DNA of 64,000 bases from assembly GCA_025766275.1 (NCBI GenBank), contig JAFKAC010000002.1, forward strand, positions 744,001 through 808,000, in the 5' to 3' direction. The translations under genes and the position numbers were made by a program. Positions 12,351 through 23,635 of this stretch are shown here, in pieces. The stretch's first letter is position 1. Every line of letters begins with the position of its first letter. Under the pieces are notes generated by a model. The model was not told the DNA's origin. It saw only the letters and a program-made list of their open reading frames with translations, and made no database searches. Origin of the DNA: Lactarius indigo. Lineage: Eukaryota > Basidiomycota > Agaricomycetes > Russulales > Russulaceae.

Positions 12351-13920
12351 AACGTCTGGACGCCCAGCGATCGTTTCTTTTTCTTCTGATAACTTAACCG
12401 GTAAATGGGGGGACGGTGCTACTACTGTATACTATACCAGCCCGTACGGAGGGACAAGCCGCTTTGCAATTACAATGCCGTAGTTTATTTAGAAAGAATA
12501 CGCCAACGGCGTATTCAGGGGGATTCTTTGACCGGACTGAGTGCAACCCCGATTCATAGTTTTGTTTGCTTACCCTTTGACCTCGTCCCTTCATTTTCTT
12601 ACTCCGTGTTGATCCTGACCTGTTCTGTCTATCCCCTATGGGGCAGGCCCATATTTCTTCTCAGTGTATGGCGCAGGGGCATGTCTCGATTGACCGTTGA
12701 ACTTGTTATGTTGTAGGTCGCGTTAGTCCGAACAGTAAATTTTGTTATTATTAACCGCACTTTACAGGATTCTCACAAAGGCCAAAATAGCCAACTGTGA
12801 CTCGCAATAGCCATCGGGTGGCACTCCAACTCCCAAGTTCTGTACCGTGCATCCGGGCTGACTGTCGAAATCTTATCGTCATTGATCATGAGGACAAAAG
12901 GGGATACCGTGACCCGTACTACGAGGTTTCTCGATATCTTCTGTCAGATAGCCGTTCGATCTGGTCAGGCTGCTAGGTGGGGGTCGTTCGACTCCCTTTA
13001 GCCGATACGCGGCCAGAGGGTCTGTACAAATTCGGGCGGTGTCCGTCAATTACGATGACGTTTCGACGATCCTCTGTTAGGTTTGGACCTTCCCTGGATG
13101 GACCATGAACTTCGTCATACTAATCAGGAGCGGAGTCTTCTCAAGCTGCAAGTACGTAGTATTATTTTGCCCTTTCGAAAGTCCCGTAAGAATGAATACT
13201 TTACGACGGTTGACAACTCGGCCTACAACAGATTCAAAGGCATTACCCCTGGTCGTTTTGTCTTCGTGTTGCCCACCCTAGTACTTTGAAGGAAGACAGG
13301 GACCAAGTTCCTGCCTTCCACACCGCAATTGACACATATCCTCAGCGCTATATCCAACGGGCTGTACTGTAAATACTGACTGGGGTCTATCGCAAGTCTT
13401 CGTTCATTTGCCCTGGAAATGGTCATGACAATGGGTTTCACAATTCACCATACATCAGCGATAACAAGCCTATAGAAACGCGCTCCCATTGCCGGACACT
13501 ATCTGGCACTACATTGGGCCCATGTCCTACTTCTCTTTCTCTTCACTTGCCACTGTTAGTCCTGCTAAGTAGAGGGACAAGGGAACATAAAAGAATAGTT
13601 GGATAACATAAATACCCTATACGTAGCGTCTCACACGGGCTTGCATGCGAGACTGGCCTCGGCTACAGTTGGCACCTAGTGGAACAAAGCTGCGTGGGGA
13701 AGCGCTTGCATATGATACAAACAAACACTTTTTCGTCGTTCGGCCGTGGAACATGTTAGTTACAAAGCAAGCATGACAAATAAATAAATAGAGGTAGTAG
13801 CCAATGGCGCTGTTCCAGAAAAGTTAGTAGATCGTGTCGGAGGATTAGGAGATGAGGGAAGAATAGGATGTGAGGGGGGTTAGTGTTACCGTAAACGCCT
13901 CAAACTAGACGGTATAGCCA
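12351..13920. other. intergenic, 3' sides of IML2 and URI
   Basis: This lies between two convergent genes. No domain or exon chain was found. A short perfect hairpin lies at 12496-12516 (listed separately). Confidence 0.5.
12496..12516. repeat. short perfect hairpin
   Basis: GAATACGCC and GGCGTATTC flank a 3-nt AAC loop, giving a 9-bp stem. It lies 146 bp past the IML2 stop and might sit in the 3' UTR. No function can be assigned. Confidence 0.5.
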
Positions 13921-16300
13921 TCACGAGTCAGTTCGCTGCGCTTTAAACCGCGAGATTTTCTTCCCAGCTTCAGGGACCGGGCGTTGGTGCCCCCGCCGGC
14001 TGCTGCTGCTGCTGCTGTGCCGACTCGCGCACCAAATTGGAGGTGGGCAGCACCGTCGGCGGACGCGTTGGCCTCCGCGATGGTGGGAAGGACGGCGAGT
14101 CGACAATCGCGATGGGCGCTGCTGTTCCGGCTGGCGACGGCGGCGGGAAAGACGGAGAATCAATAATTGCCATTGGAGAGTCCGCGACGCCCGGAGCCGG
14201 TGATAGTGATGGCGGCGGTTGGACCTGCGTGGGCACTGGTCGTTTGCGCTCCAATACCGTCTCGCTTATCGGAAGCGGTCTCGCGATGGGGCGTAGAGCC
14301 TCGGCGCCCTCCCGCGGGCCCTCGTCGTCTACGAGAGTCCGCGGCGGGGCGACCGGGCGCGCGAGCTTGAATTTCGAGTCTTTTTGTTGGCGGGCGGGGG
14401 TAGGGGCCGTAGCAGGCGGCGCGAGTGGCGCGGGAGGCGGTCTTGGCGGCGCGCCGTAGGCGGACTCGAGAGCCGCGACGAGGACGTCCGAGTTCTCTGC
14501 TGCGCCGGCGTTCGTCACCTCTCCGCGGCGCAGCGCATCCATGAATGCACCTATGCGCGCGTCCTCGCCCTCATCCTCCTCCTCGCTATCGTTATCCCCA
14601 TTGCCGACCAGCTGGTCGCCCTCGAGCCGACCTGTGCGCACAGCGCGGCGGAGCGCGCTACTGGAGCTGGGGAGCACGGACGTCCCGAGCGAAGTGGACG
14701 GTGTCGTTGACGGCACGTGCGTGCCGTATGCCTGCGCGAGCCGCTCAGACCTGAACTTGGATTGGGGGGGCTTGGGCCGAGGTCCTGCCAGCGTCGCGTC
14801 GAACGGGACCTCCTGCTCGGACATCTCCGTTAGCCAAACCGACGAGTGATAGAGAAACTCAGGGAGGGAAGCTTGCCTCTTGGTCCCATCCGGCTTCGTC
14901 ATTGGGCTCGTGAGAGTGCGCAGGACAATGCACGCGCGGCATCGGCCCCTATTTTATTGCGCTTTTCGAAGTATGCCAGCGCGATCTCGCGCTGGTGCTG
15001 CACTGCGTCGATGTCGAACTCGTCTTCTGACGCGTGGCCCTCCGCAGGCTCGTCCTCGTCCCCGTCCCCAGTATCGTCGCTGAGAGGGAGTTGGAGTTCA
15101 TCGCCTTCGTCAGAGTCGGCCGGGACGGGCGAGGGAGGGTTCGACTCAGTCGTCTGAATCGGCTTGGGGGGGTGGGGGTGGGGGCGACGAAGCACCGATA
15201 GGACGAGTCGGGAAGCGCTCGACGACGTCGGGTCGCATGGGTATCCTGCGAGAGGGTCCCTGCTTCCCAGGTATCGTCGTCCCCGTCGTCAGAGCCCGCA
15301 GACGGTTTCTCCGACCTGGGCAGTTCCGGCCCACGAGACGCTCTTCCTCGGCTTGCGCGATCTGCGCGTCTCCTCCAGCTCCAGATCCTCCTTGACCCGC
15401 AGCGCCGCCTCTTGCTCCTCTTTCTCCCGCGCGTCGGCCATATTTCGCAACAGCGCCTTGCCCATCTTCTTTTGCATGTCTTTCATCGCCTTGATGCGCT
15501 CGAGCTCGGCCCTGGCGTTCGCCCTGCGCTGCTCGAGCTCTTCCCTCCGCTGTCGTCGCGCACGCGCCTCAGTTCCGCTCTTCCTCAAGGCGCTCCTCCT
15601 CCTCGAGCATATCCAAGAGACGGTTCATCTGCACCTTGTTGCGCGCACGTTGCGCGGGTGGTAGTCGGTACATGGGGATGAAGTTGGCGTCCTCTGCGTC
15701 GACAATCGGAGCAGTGCCCGCGGTCGCAGTTGGCGCAGGTCCAGGAGCGCTTTCCATCGGCTCGGTAATCTCGATTATCGGAAGTCCCTCTTCATTCAAG
15801 GGCTGTACCACTGTATTAGATCGATGTAACTCTGTACACGTGTTGATGTACACACCTCGCCTCGCTCATTGGACTGCATGGCTCCTTGGGGCAGGTCTAC
15901 ACCACCAAGCAGTTCCTTGAGCTTTTCGGATAGTTTCGAGACATCCTCTTTGGATAGTGTATCCGCAGTTCGAAGCGCCCCCGGGATTGAGTGAGCTCAC
16001 AAGAGCCTGCAGAGCTGAATCAGAGTCAGGAACGCAGTGGGACAGGGAATATCATGCTGCCTGCCTTCTGCTCGACTGTCGCTTAGATTTTTTGTAGAGC
16101 CTTGGGGGTCAGAGGCCATCAAAGTGCCTCGAGATCCGTTGACAGGCGCTGGACGCGTTCTCCGAGGTACAGATCAAGTTGCGTTTGGTGGTCGCTTTGA
16201 ACGTCCCCATAGCCTCATTCGGGGGTTGCCGAGAGCTCACCATCTTCACGTGCTCGATCTTGTCCTTATCCTCCCCTTTCCGCTTCGCCAAATGGTCGTC
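13921..16300 (-). CDS. URI1/BUD27-like unconventional prefoldin (frame interrupted; N-terminus unclear)
   Basis: URI/Bud27 is a prefoldin-like chaperone that binds the RPB5 subunit and helps assemble RNA polymerases in the cytoplasm. On the minus strand, in order: DTLSKEDVSKLSEKLKELLG (about 15965-15905), LNEEGLPIIEITEP (about 15810-15770), a segment matching RLLDMLEEEERLEEER, a coiled coil (EARARRQRREELEQRR..., about 15580-15400), RKSVSWAG, MRPDVVERFPTRP, DSDEGDELQLPL, FDIDAVQHQREIALAYFEKR, and a C-terminus ISRFKAQRTDS with the stop at 13921. The FKAQR end and the NEEGLPII block are typical of fungal URI (DUF3835 region). Reading them together requires skipping one extra base at several places (about 15575, 15295, 15250, 15155, 13985), all the same sign. 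The canonical N-terminal prefoldin helices are not visible; only LYLGERVQRLSTDLEAL near 16160 may remain. This is either a gene with sequence errors or a decaying one. Confidence 0.62.
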
Positions 16301-16392
16301 GTTCAGTCAACCCCGAGCACCTCTAAACCCCACCGCAAGAATCGCCGTTCGTTATCCAAAAAGAGAAAGCTCGTGTAGATCAAGACCATGAC
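16301..16392. promoter_or_regulatory. divergent promoter, URI / PNO1
   Basis: A short divergent intergenic space, whose length depends on the unresolved URI start. Confidence 0.3.
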
Positions 16393-17300
16393 ATGAGTAA
16401 TCCCGAGCCCGCAATAAAACCCACTGCCGACGATGAGGAAATATTGATCGATGTCGATGGCGCGGACGTCGCGCCACCGACGGAGGCACCAGTATTCGGT
16501 CCCGCACCCGCATCTGCGGGGCAGGCCTTAAAATCAGAGACAAGACGGGTGGTCATCCCACCTCATCGCATGACGCCTCTGAAGAAAGAGTGGATAAACA
16601 TCTTTGGGCCTCTGACGGAAATTCTCGGACTTCAGGTCAGGATGAATGTGCAGAGGAAATGTGTGGAGGTCCGCGTGCGTCCCCCCATATGTTTTTTTTA
16701 CCGGGGGCTCGTGCTGATCTGAGCTTGTGATAGACCTCAAAGCACTCCAAAGAACTTGGCGCGCTGCAAAAGGGCGCTGATTTCGTCAAGGCATTCGCTC
16801 TTGGTTTCGACGTTAATGTCAGTCATTTTCCCGCAAGATACATGGTCTCTCTGATTGATCTCGAAATTAGGACGCTCTCGCCCTTCTCCGATTAGATGAC
16901 CTTTATCTCGACTCGTTCGAGATTAAGGATGTCAAAACGCTCCACGGAGACCACCTCTCACGGGCCATCGGTGCGTTCCCGTGACGGATCTAAGGATACA
17001 TACACGACTGAGACATCACTTAAAGGTCGAATCGCTGGTCAAGATGGCAAGACCAAGTTCACCATAGAAAACGCCAGCCGCACTCGCATCATTCTGGCAG
17101 ACACGTCCGTGGATATCTTTTCAGTTCATCATATACAAACCTGATGATTTATTCGCAGAAAAATTCATATCCTTGGGTCTTTCCAAAACATCAAAATTGC
17201 CCGCGACGCCATCGTCTCATTGATTCTTGGTTCACCACCGGGGAAGGTATACGCGGGCCTGCGCACAGTCGCCAGTCGCATGAAGCAGAGAGCGCTCTAG
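16393..17300 (+). CDS. PNO1: PNO1/DIM2 KH-domain pre-rRNA processing factor
   Basis: PNO1 (Dim2, Rrp20) binds 20S pre-rRNA near the 3' end of 18S rRNA and is needed for 40S subunit maturation in the nucleolus and cytoplasm. There are five exons: 16393-16674, 16734-16817, 16871-16970, 17026-17104 and 17159-17300, all with GT-AG introns and intact phase. After an acidic N-terminus come [80 protein letters not shown], the KH core [40 protein letters not shown], and [20 protein letters not shown]. The second KH-like fold with its GxxG-type loop (AGQDG) is present. Length (about 228 aa) fits the family, and no frameshift is seen. Confidence 0.95.
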
Positions 17301-17632
17301 GCTTTCCAGTCGATGTTTTTCCTAGGTATCATCGGGATGGCTGTACTTTAATTTCGATATGTATAGCTCGTTTGATGACGCGGACTGGTTCGGCACATCA
17401 AAATTACGAACAGAACGTTTAGAGTGTAGGTTATGAGACAATTTTTCAGGTGGTGGTTAGGGTGCGTTGGAAAGTGAGTCCTGTAGCCATGTTCGTCGGC
17501 AAAACGTGATTTCTTAGTTCACTCAGAGCCTTCTGCCTTGCCTTTTCCATCATCACCTTTGTCTACCTTCGTTTTCTCAAGCAAGCTGTCCGGCATTCAA
17601 ATAAGCATGGCGTTCGGATAATTGGATGGGGC
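17301..17632. other. convergent 3' intergenic region
   Basis: This lies between the PNO1 stop and the oxidase stop, where the genes converge. No feature is recognised. Confidence 0.5.
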
Positions 17633-19958
17633 TCACTTTTTGATGGCCTCATGGTCGACCGGCGGGCTCTGCCCATCGCCGACCATGACCTTCAGCGCCT
17701 GTGCTCGGCACGTCTCCTAGGACGACATACAACCATCCGGGGCCAGGTGGATACACACCGCTAGTTCGGTGGGCCCTCGATAGTCAGCGTATGTCCATCT
17801 CTCTCGAGTTTTGCCACAAGGTATACAAGGCGCGAATTGGCGTGTACCGCGTGCGTGACGAATCCAAGATCCATTAGGGATACTGTAAACTCGAAGTCAA
17901 ACTACACATAGTCGATATACGTGAAGAACGACTGGCCTGTGATATTTTTGCCGCTGAGATTGCTGGGGATCTTGACGTGAATCTTCAGTCGCTCCCCAAA
18001 GCCCATAGTACGAGGTGCGCTTTCGATCACAGGCCGCTCGGCGGTCATGTAAGGCGGGCGCAACCACTCAACACGGATACTCAGTGCCGTAAGCCACCTC
18101 GCTCCGGTCGAGGTTCGGGTTACTCCCCGCGATCATGATGTCCGCTTTCGGCGTTCAGCGTCGCATGTCGAGTGGTACATCCTCGGGATGGCGCTTTCCG
18201 GTAGACCCTTGCGTGAAGCGGCTTCCGGCTGGCGCGGCGTGGTCATACAGCACGGGTGCATACACCGCGCCGTCGGCGTTCGACTGTCCAACTTGCTCCC
18301 GCACGTTCCCGTAGCCCTGAGATACCGCTCCCCGCGCCATTGAGGAGGACGATCGCGCCTGTAGGGAGCAAGACGGCATCGGGCATCATGCGCGGACCCG
18401 GCATGCTGCTCGACCTGCCAGCCGGCAGCGATGCCAGCTGGGGTGAGCAGCAAGTCGCGCGCACTGGTCGGACGCTGGGTCCTTTGCGGAGAGCTCGTAG
18501 CTGGGCCGCTTGTCGTCGAGCGTCGAGCCGCCGCAGATGAGTACCTCTGGTGCGTAGCCGTTCGAGGGGTCGAGGGGGAGCAGCAGCGCGGTTCCGGTCA
18601 TGGGGTACGTGACGCGCACGCCGTTGGGGAGCCGTGGAAGCCGCTGTTCTCTATTCCGCTTCCAGTCGTATATCATCGCGTCGCGGTTTGCAGCGACGAA
18701 GACGCGCCCGTCGGGGAGCGCAAATGCGATCGGAAAGAGATTCGAGTTGAGCGTGTCGATGAGGAACTGGAGACGCACGGGCGTGCCGTTTGCGCCGTGG
18801 AGGTTCTTCGGCGGGAAATACTCCACGGTCGGGTTGTTCGTCGTCGCGTTGTTCATCCACCCGCCGCGCGTGGAGCCTCCCAGTATCATCGCGCTCCCGT
18901 CCTCGATCCCGCACGACGGTCGCGTACCACCGTGGACTCGCGAGCCGCACGCGCTCAGGGTACTCCACGATATCGCACCCTACCTGCATCACGCGCATCG
19001 CACGGCGCGAAAAGCCGCACTCCCTGCGTACCGCCCGTGTCGCCAAAGTCCGCCGGGGCAGTATGGTCCTCGACGACGGGGTTCCCGCCCGCGCTGACAA
19101 GCGTGCCGTTTCCGAGGAAACGCGCCGCCCGCGCAGAACGAGTTGCTCCGCACGCGCAGCGGCGTCACGGCGTATGTGTCGAGGTTGAACAGCGCGCCCC
19201 ATGCCGGGTGGCGGTTGTCGACCGTCAGCGGGTTGTGTTCTACTTTGTCTAGGATCAGCACGTGTGTTGCGGAGACGACTGCGAAGCTGCATCGCGTTTA
19301 CACCCGTCGTGCCTTTCTGCTCGAGCGTCCACCCGTGTGGCGCCGTCTGTGCTATGCGTGCTGGGGGCGACGACGGCACGACGAGGTTCTGCGTTGCTTG
19401 CTGGTTCTCGAAGAATGCCGGCGGCACGCCTGTGGTGACGACAAATGCGTCCACGTCGACGAACTTGAGTCTTCCTTCCGCGACGCGTCTGTCCAGAGTG
19501 CACGATCCAGACCGTGTGCTTCCCGTACGGGAGGCTATAGTTCCAGCCGAGGCGCTGCTGGCAGTGATTGCGTGGTGCGTACGCGTCGATGCGTTGCACT
19601 AACCGCCCGTCGATGTACATGTCTGCGACGCCGTGGCGCGGGCCCATGCTCCCGAACCACTCGATGCCGGTCCCGGTGAACGTGAGAGAGACTGGCAGCG
19701 CCGTGTGCGCGGGTGCGGCGTAGTGAGCCGCCGACGAAGCATTTGGAGTACGTGTCTGCCCAGAGGCCCTTGTAATGCACAAGCGGGGAGGAAGAGTCGT
19801 AGCCCCTCGCGCCGGCAGGGACGTGGTAGGGCGTAAAGGGTGCGGGTGTTGCCGCTCCTGGTGGGGTGTGCCCGTTCCAGGCAGGCTCGGAACTTGTACT
19901 TTTGCGCGAGGCAGAACGAAACCAAGGCAGAGATGATTATTAGAGAGAAGGGAGGCAT
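17633..19958 (-). CDS. copper radical oxidase (glyoxal oxidase-like, AA5), frame interrupted
   Basis: Copper radical oxidases are secreted enzymes that oxidise aldehydes or alcohols to produce H2O2, often in wood or litter decay. The start at 19958 gives a signal peptide (MPPFSLIIISALVSFCLA). An N-terminal domain follows (VHYKGLWADTYSK, LTFTGTGIEWFGSMGPRHGV, RIDAYAPRNHCQQRLGWNYS). The oxidase part then reads GTLVSAGGNPVVEDHTAPAD, CDIVEYPERVRLASPRWYAT, GGSTRGGWMNNATTNNPTVE, SNLFPIAFALPDGRVFVAAN, YAPEVLICGGSTLDDKRPSY, PRMMPDAVLLPTGAIVLLNG, APVLYDHAAPAGSRF, then at the C-terminus MDLGFVTHAVHANSRLVYLV and GDGQSPPVDHEAIKK. CDIVEYPERVRLASPRWY carries the Tyr expected near the copper site. The segments lie in different frames, each step explained by one extra base (for example near 19110, 18915 and 17665). 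The gene diverges from ADE4. Identity is sure; the reading frame as given is not intact. Confidence 0.8.
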
Positions 19959-20351
19959 GGTAGTGGCTGTTAACTAGCACAAGGAGCCAGATTACTCGCT
20001 GGAATACGAACCCGAACGCGACGCGTCGACATCACGTGCATTCGATGCTCTAGCACGTGCACTTACCGCACATCCTCGACGAATGGACAAACGGACAAAT
20101 GGACAGTCGACAAACTCCGAGATAAGATCCATCATCGTGATATGGGACCTGTTGCAGCATTGTGCGCACTCGTAGTAAATTACTATCGAAGCGGACAGCG
20201 GACCGAACCAGAAATCTCATGCCGAGGGCTTAATCTCACAAAGATCTGAACTTGCTAATCATGTAGCCGCTTGTCGGAAATTTATCACGGACACTGACCT
20301 GAGTCGGACTCTCGTGCTTTCTCTCTCTTCCCTCTCATCTGCTCCTTGACA
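19959..20351. promoter_or_regulatory. divergent promoter, copper radical oxidase / ADE4
   Basis: About 390 bp separate the two starts. No motif could be assigned with confidence. Confidence 0.4.
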
Positions 20352-22632
20352 AGTGAGCCTCGTGATCCAAATTGACGGTGGCATACACAATCTTATCAGT
20401 CCCTGCCTCTTTCTCCTACAGTGTGCGGAATTCTCGGACTCTTCCTGCACGACCCTTCTATCAACGCAGGCACCAGAAATATGCGAAGGCCTGTCATTGC
20501 TGCAACACCGGGGTCAGGATGCATGTGGAATCGTAACCTGTGGACCTAGAGGCCGTCTGTATCAGTGCAAGGCTAATGGCATGGTCCGCGACGTTTTTAC
20601 GCAAGAGGCGCTGGCACGATTGATTGGCGGGATGGGTATCGGACACGGTCAGCATTCGTTCTGAATCTTCTCCGATCGTTCCTCTTTGAAAACTTCCCCG
20701 ATACTGAACGATGTACAATACCCATCGCCTATTGCCTAACCGTCGTTGTTGATGCCGAGCTAGTTGCTCCATGATACGAAAGGGGTTACCTTCGGTTATA
20801 CCCCGCCATGACCCTGTACGCGTCCGTGGTTGGGTTTGTTCTTACTTCCTGACACGCTGCGGGGTATTCCAATTATCGGCACCCCTAACTTTCGCCCTCC
20901 CCTAAATCGCGTGCGATTGCTGACGATATCGTTATTACATCTTTTTAGTTCGGTACCCAACCGCTGGCACCTCGAATCACTCAGAAGCCCAGCCATTCTA
21001 CGTCAATTCCCCGTATGGAATTACCTTCGCTCATGTGAGCGTTATTGCGTTTAGGCTCGCGTTGAAGCTATATCGGCACCGATCTACAGAACGGAAACCT
21101 TATCAACACAGCGGCGCTCTTACACTTCATGGACGCAGTCGCGCACCGACACATCAACACCTCATCTGATTCCGAGCTACTTCTTAACATATTTGCGGAT
21201 CACCTGAACGAAACCGGGAAATTCCGCATCAACGAGGAGGACATCTTCGTTGCCGTGCGCGGACTCATGGTCCAGGCTCGCGGTGCGTACGCATGTGTGG
21301 CCATGCTCGCCGGTTTCGGGATCATAGCGTTCCGTGACCCCAATGGGATCCGGCCGCTGGGTGTCGCACGCCGCCCAATGCCAGGCGGCGCAACGGATTG
21401 GCTCTGTGCGAAGTGAGAGTGCCGCGGCGGATGTTGGGGGCTTCGTCGACTGGGAGGACGTACGCCCAGGTACGTTTTTCGCCCAGGTTGTTCTGTTGGG
21501 GTACACGTCGTGCTGAGCGATGACGCTTAGGAGAAGCAGTAATACTCACGCGCTGTGGAGTATCGCGGCGGCAAGTCATCCCCGCGGCTACCTTTGCGCC
21601 GGACATTTTCGAGTATGTCTATCTTGCGCGACCGGATTCCGTCCTCGACTGGGATCAGCGTGTACCGTAGTCGGATGGCGATGGGAAACGCACTTGCGCA
21701 GGAGGTCCAGCGCGTGCTCACTGAAAAACAAATCACGGTCGATGTCGTGATCCCCGTGCCGGATACCTCGCGCGTCGCCGCGTTGAACCTCGCACAGGCC
21801 CTCTGTCTGCCGTACCGCGAGGGGTTCGTCAAGAACCGATACGTGGGGCGTACCTTTATCATGCCCGAAGCAACAAATGAGGTGACTATCAGTACGTTCT
21901 CGACAGAGAATACATCTCACACTCCGCCAGAAAGAAAAGCGTGCGAAGGAAGTTGAACGCCTATGGCGCTCGAATTCGCAGGCAAGAACGTCCTAATCGT
22001 CGACGGTAATGCCTCACGCTCCGTACATGATCGTTTCTGATCGTTCACCCGCCCCCCACGCAGACTCGATCGTGCGCGGGACGACGTCCCGCGAAATCAT
22101 CCAGATGGCCAAAGACGTCGGCTCCAAAAAAGTCATCATGGCCTCGTGCGCGCCACCAATCCGATACCCAAACGTATACGGTATCGACATGCCCTCGCGC
22201 GCAGAGCTCGTCGCGCACGGCCGCACGACGGAGGAAATCGCAGGAGGCAATCGGCGCGGACCTCGTCATCTTCCAGTCGCTGCCGGACCTCGTCACGAGC
22301 GTGCGCCAGCTGAACCCGTCTATCGAGCGGTTCGAGTGCTCCGTGTTCGATGGCGAGTACGTCACGGGCGGCGTCGACGCGGCGTACCTCGACCATCTTG
22401 AGGGAATCCGCTCGGAAAATATGAAGACTAAGGCCGCGGTGGTGAATGGACTCGCGAGCGCACAAGCAGCCGCGGTCGCGGCGGTGGTGGCGGTGGGCAA
22501 CGGTGGCGCAGCCGCTGGTACGTTCTGTTACGAGCAGTGATGCTGGCGCCTCGGATAGGCGCGGACGCACCAGTCCACGCACCGGGGAACGGACGGGGTG
22601 GACGACACGATAGGGTTACATAATACGTGGAA
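20352..22632 (+). CDS. ADE4: amidophosphoribosyltransferase (first step of purine synthesis), frame interrupted
   Basis: ADE4 makes 5-phosphoribosylamine from PRPP and glutamine in the cytosol. The start codon appears split by an intron: A at 20352, intron 20353-20421, then TG followed by TGCGG, giving Met and the catalytic N-terminal Cys ([13 protein letters not shown]). Next come [20 protein letters not shown], an intron of about 300 bp, [100 protein letters not shown], and the PRPP-binding loop [20 protein letters not shown] (split by an intron). The C-terminus is [15 protein letters not shown] with the stop at 22632. At about six places one extra base must be skipped (near 20465, 21414, 21650, 22245, 22590 and others). 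All key catalytic motifs survive, and it is the most complete of three copies in the window, so I treat it as the functional locus with probable sequence errors. Confidence 0.78.
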
Positions 22633-23635
22633 GCTGAGCTGATTGTTTACGGTATCCTGGCGTTTGTAGAATATGTAAATTACTGATTTTATGCTTAGAG
22701 ACGGTTTGGTGGAACAGCCATCGCTATGTGGAGCGGTAACCCAGCGTTGGCTACTACCATCGCCTGGGTCATTGCTGGATCTCTGCACAGATGAGGAGCT
22801 GGTACGATAAGTACGGTGTTATATACATCAGAAAATCCCGAGAAAAGTAGCATGATGGTGGTATTGACGACTCAACAAGAATACGCAGTCTATTATATAC
22901 AAGGGGTGCGCTATACGATATTATATTGGCTATGTGTAGGGCTCGAAGATCGATCTCACGTATACTCGACATCAGGAGAGCGTTGCGAAGGACCTGTGAT
23001 GGCTAGGTCAGTAACCGATGACGGTAATGGTGGCTGTGGTCGATGATACGAGGGGGAGGGGGGACCAGGCACTTGAGAGGAAAAATACACTCTCGGTGGA
23101 ATTCCGCATGGAATCTAGTTTTACCCAGTGATTTGACTTGGGACTTGGGAAAACGAATGAGGGGACATGTAGTTACTATTCAAGGTACCAAGGTACATGG
23201 CCCTGTCTGGCACATTAGCAACCAGTTGACTCCCATGTTCCTTCCACCTCCCAATAATATACCACTTCACATTAGAATATGTTGACAGTTTTTGGAGGGT
23301 TTGAGAACGTTGAGACAGCGATGCCTCACTCAAGCTCAAAGCCTCACCGGCCTCTCCCGCCCGAGCGCGGCCCGGGAAATGGGAATAAACAAGTTTGCTC
23401 CACTCACTCAATATGAACCCCGCTACTGAATTCAGTAAGTCCGCACTGTGCTTGCACTGTGCGTATTTGGTGAACGGGCTATACTGTAAGTTAGGCTATA
23501 GTTTGGGGTCTTGCTACAATACAATATATAAGGCACGGCAAAGCGTGTAGGTTACTGGAAACGGAAGGGGTCTATTCGGAAGGCGCTGTAGTAGGGTTTT
23601 GTTTACCCCTGATATACTCAATCCACTGGCACCAG
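22633..23635. other. intergenic, ADE4 3' side to first YDTF gene
   Basis: No gene is supported. The ADE4 3' flank (about 22633-22715) is also recognisable downstream of the second ADE4 copy. Confidence 0.5.

Noticed and set aside
18431..19679. Plus-strand open frames opposite the copper radical oxidase
   Set aside because: They are Arg-rich shadow frames; the minus strand encodes oxidase motifs throughout.
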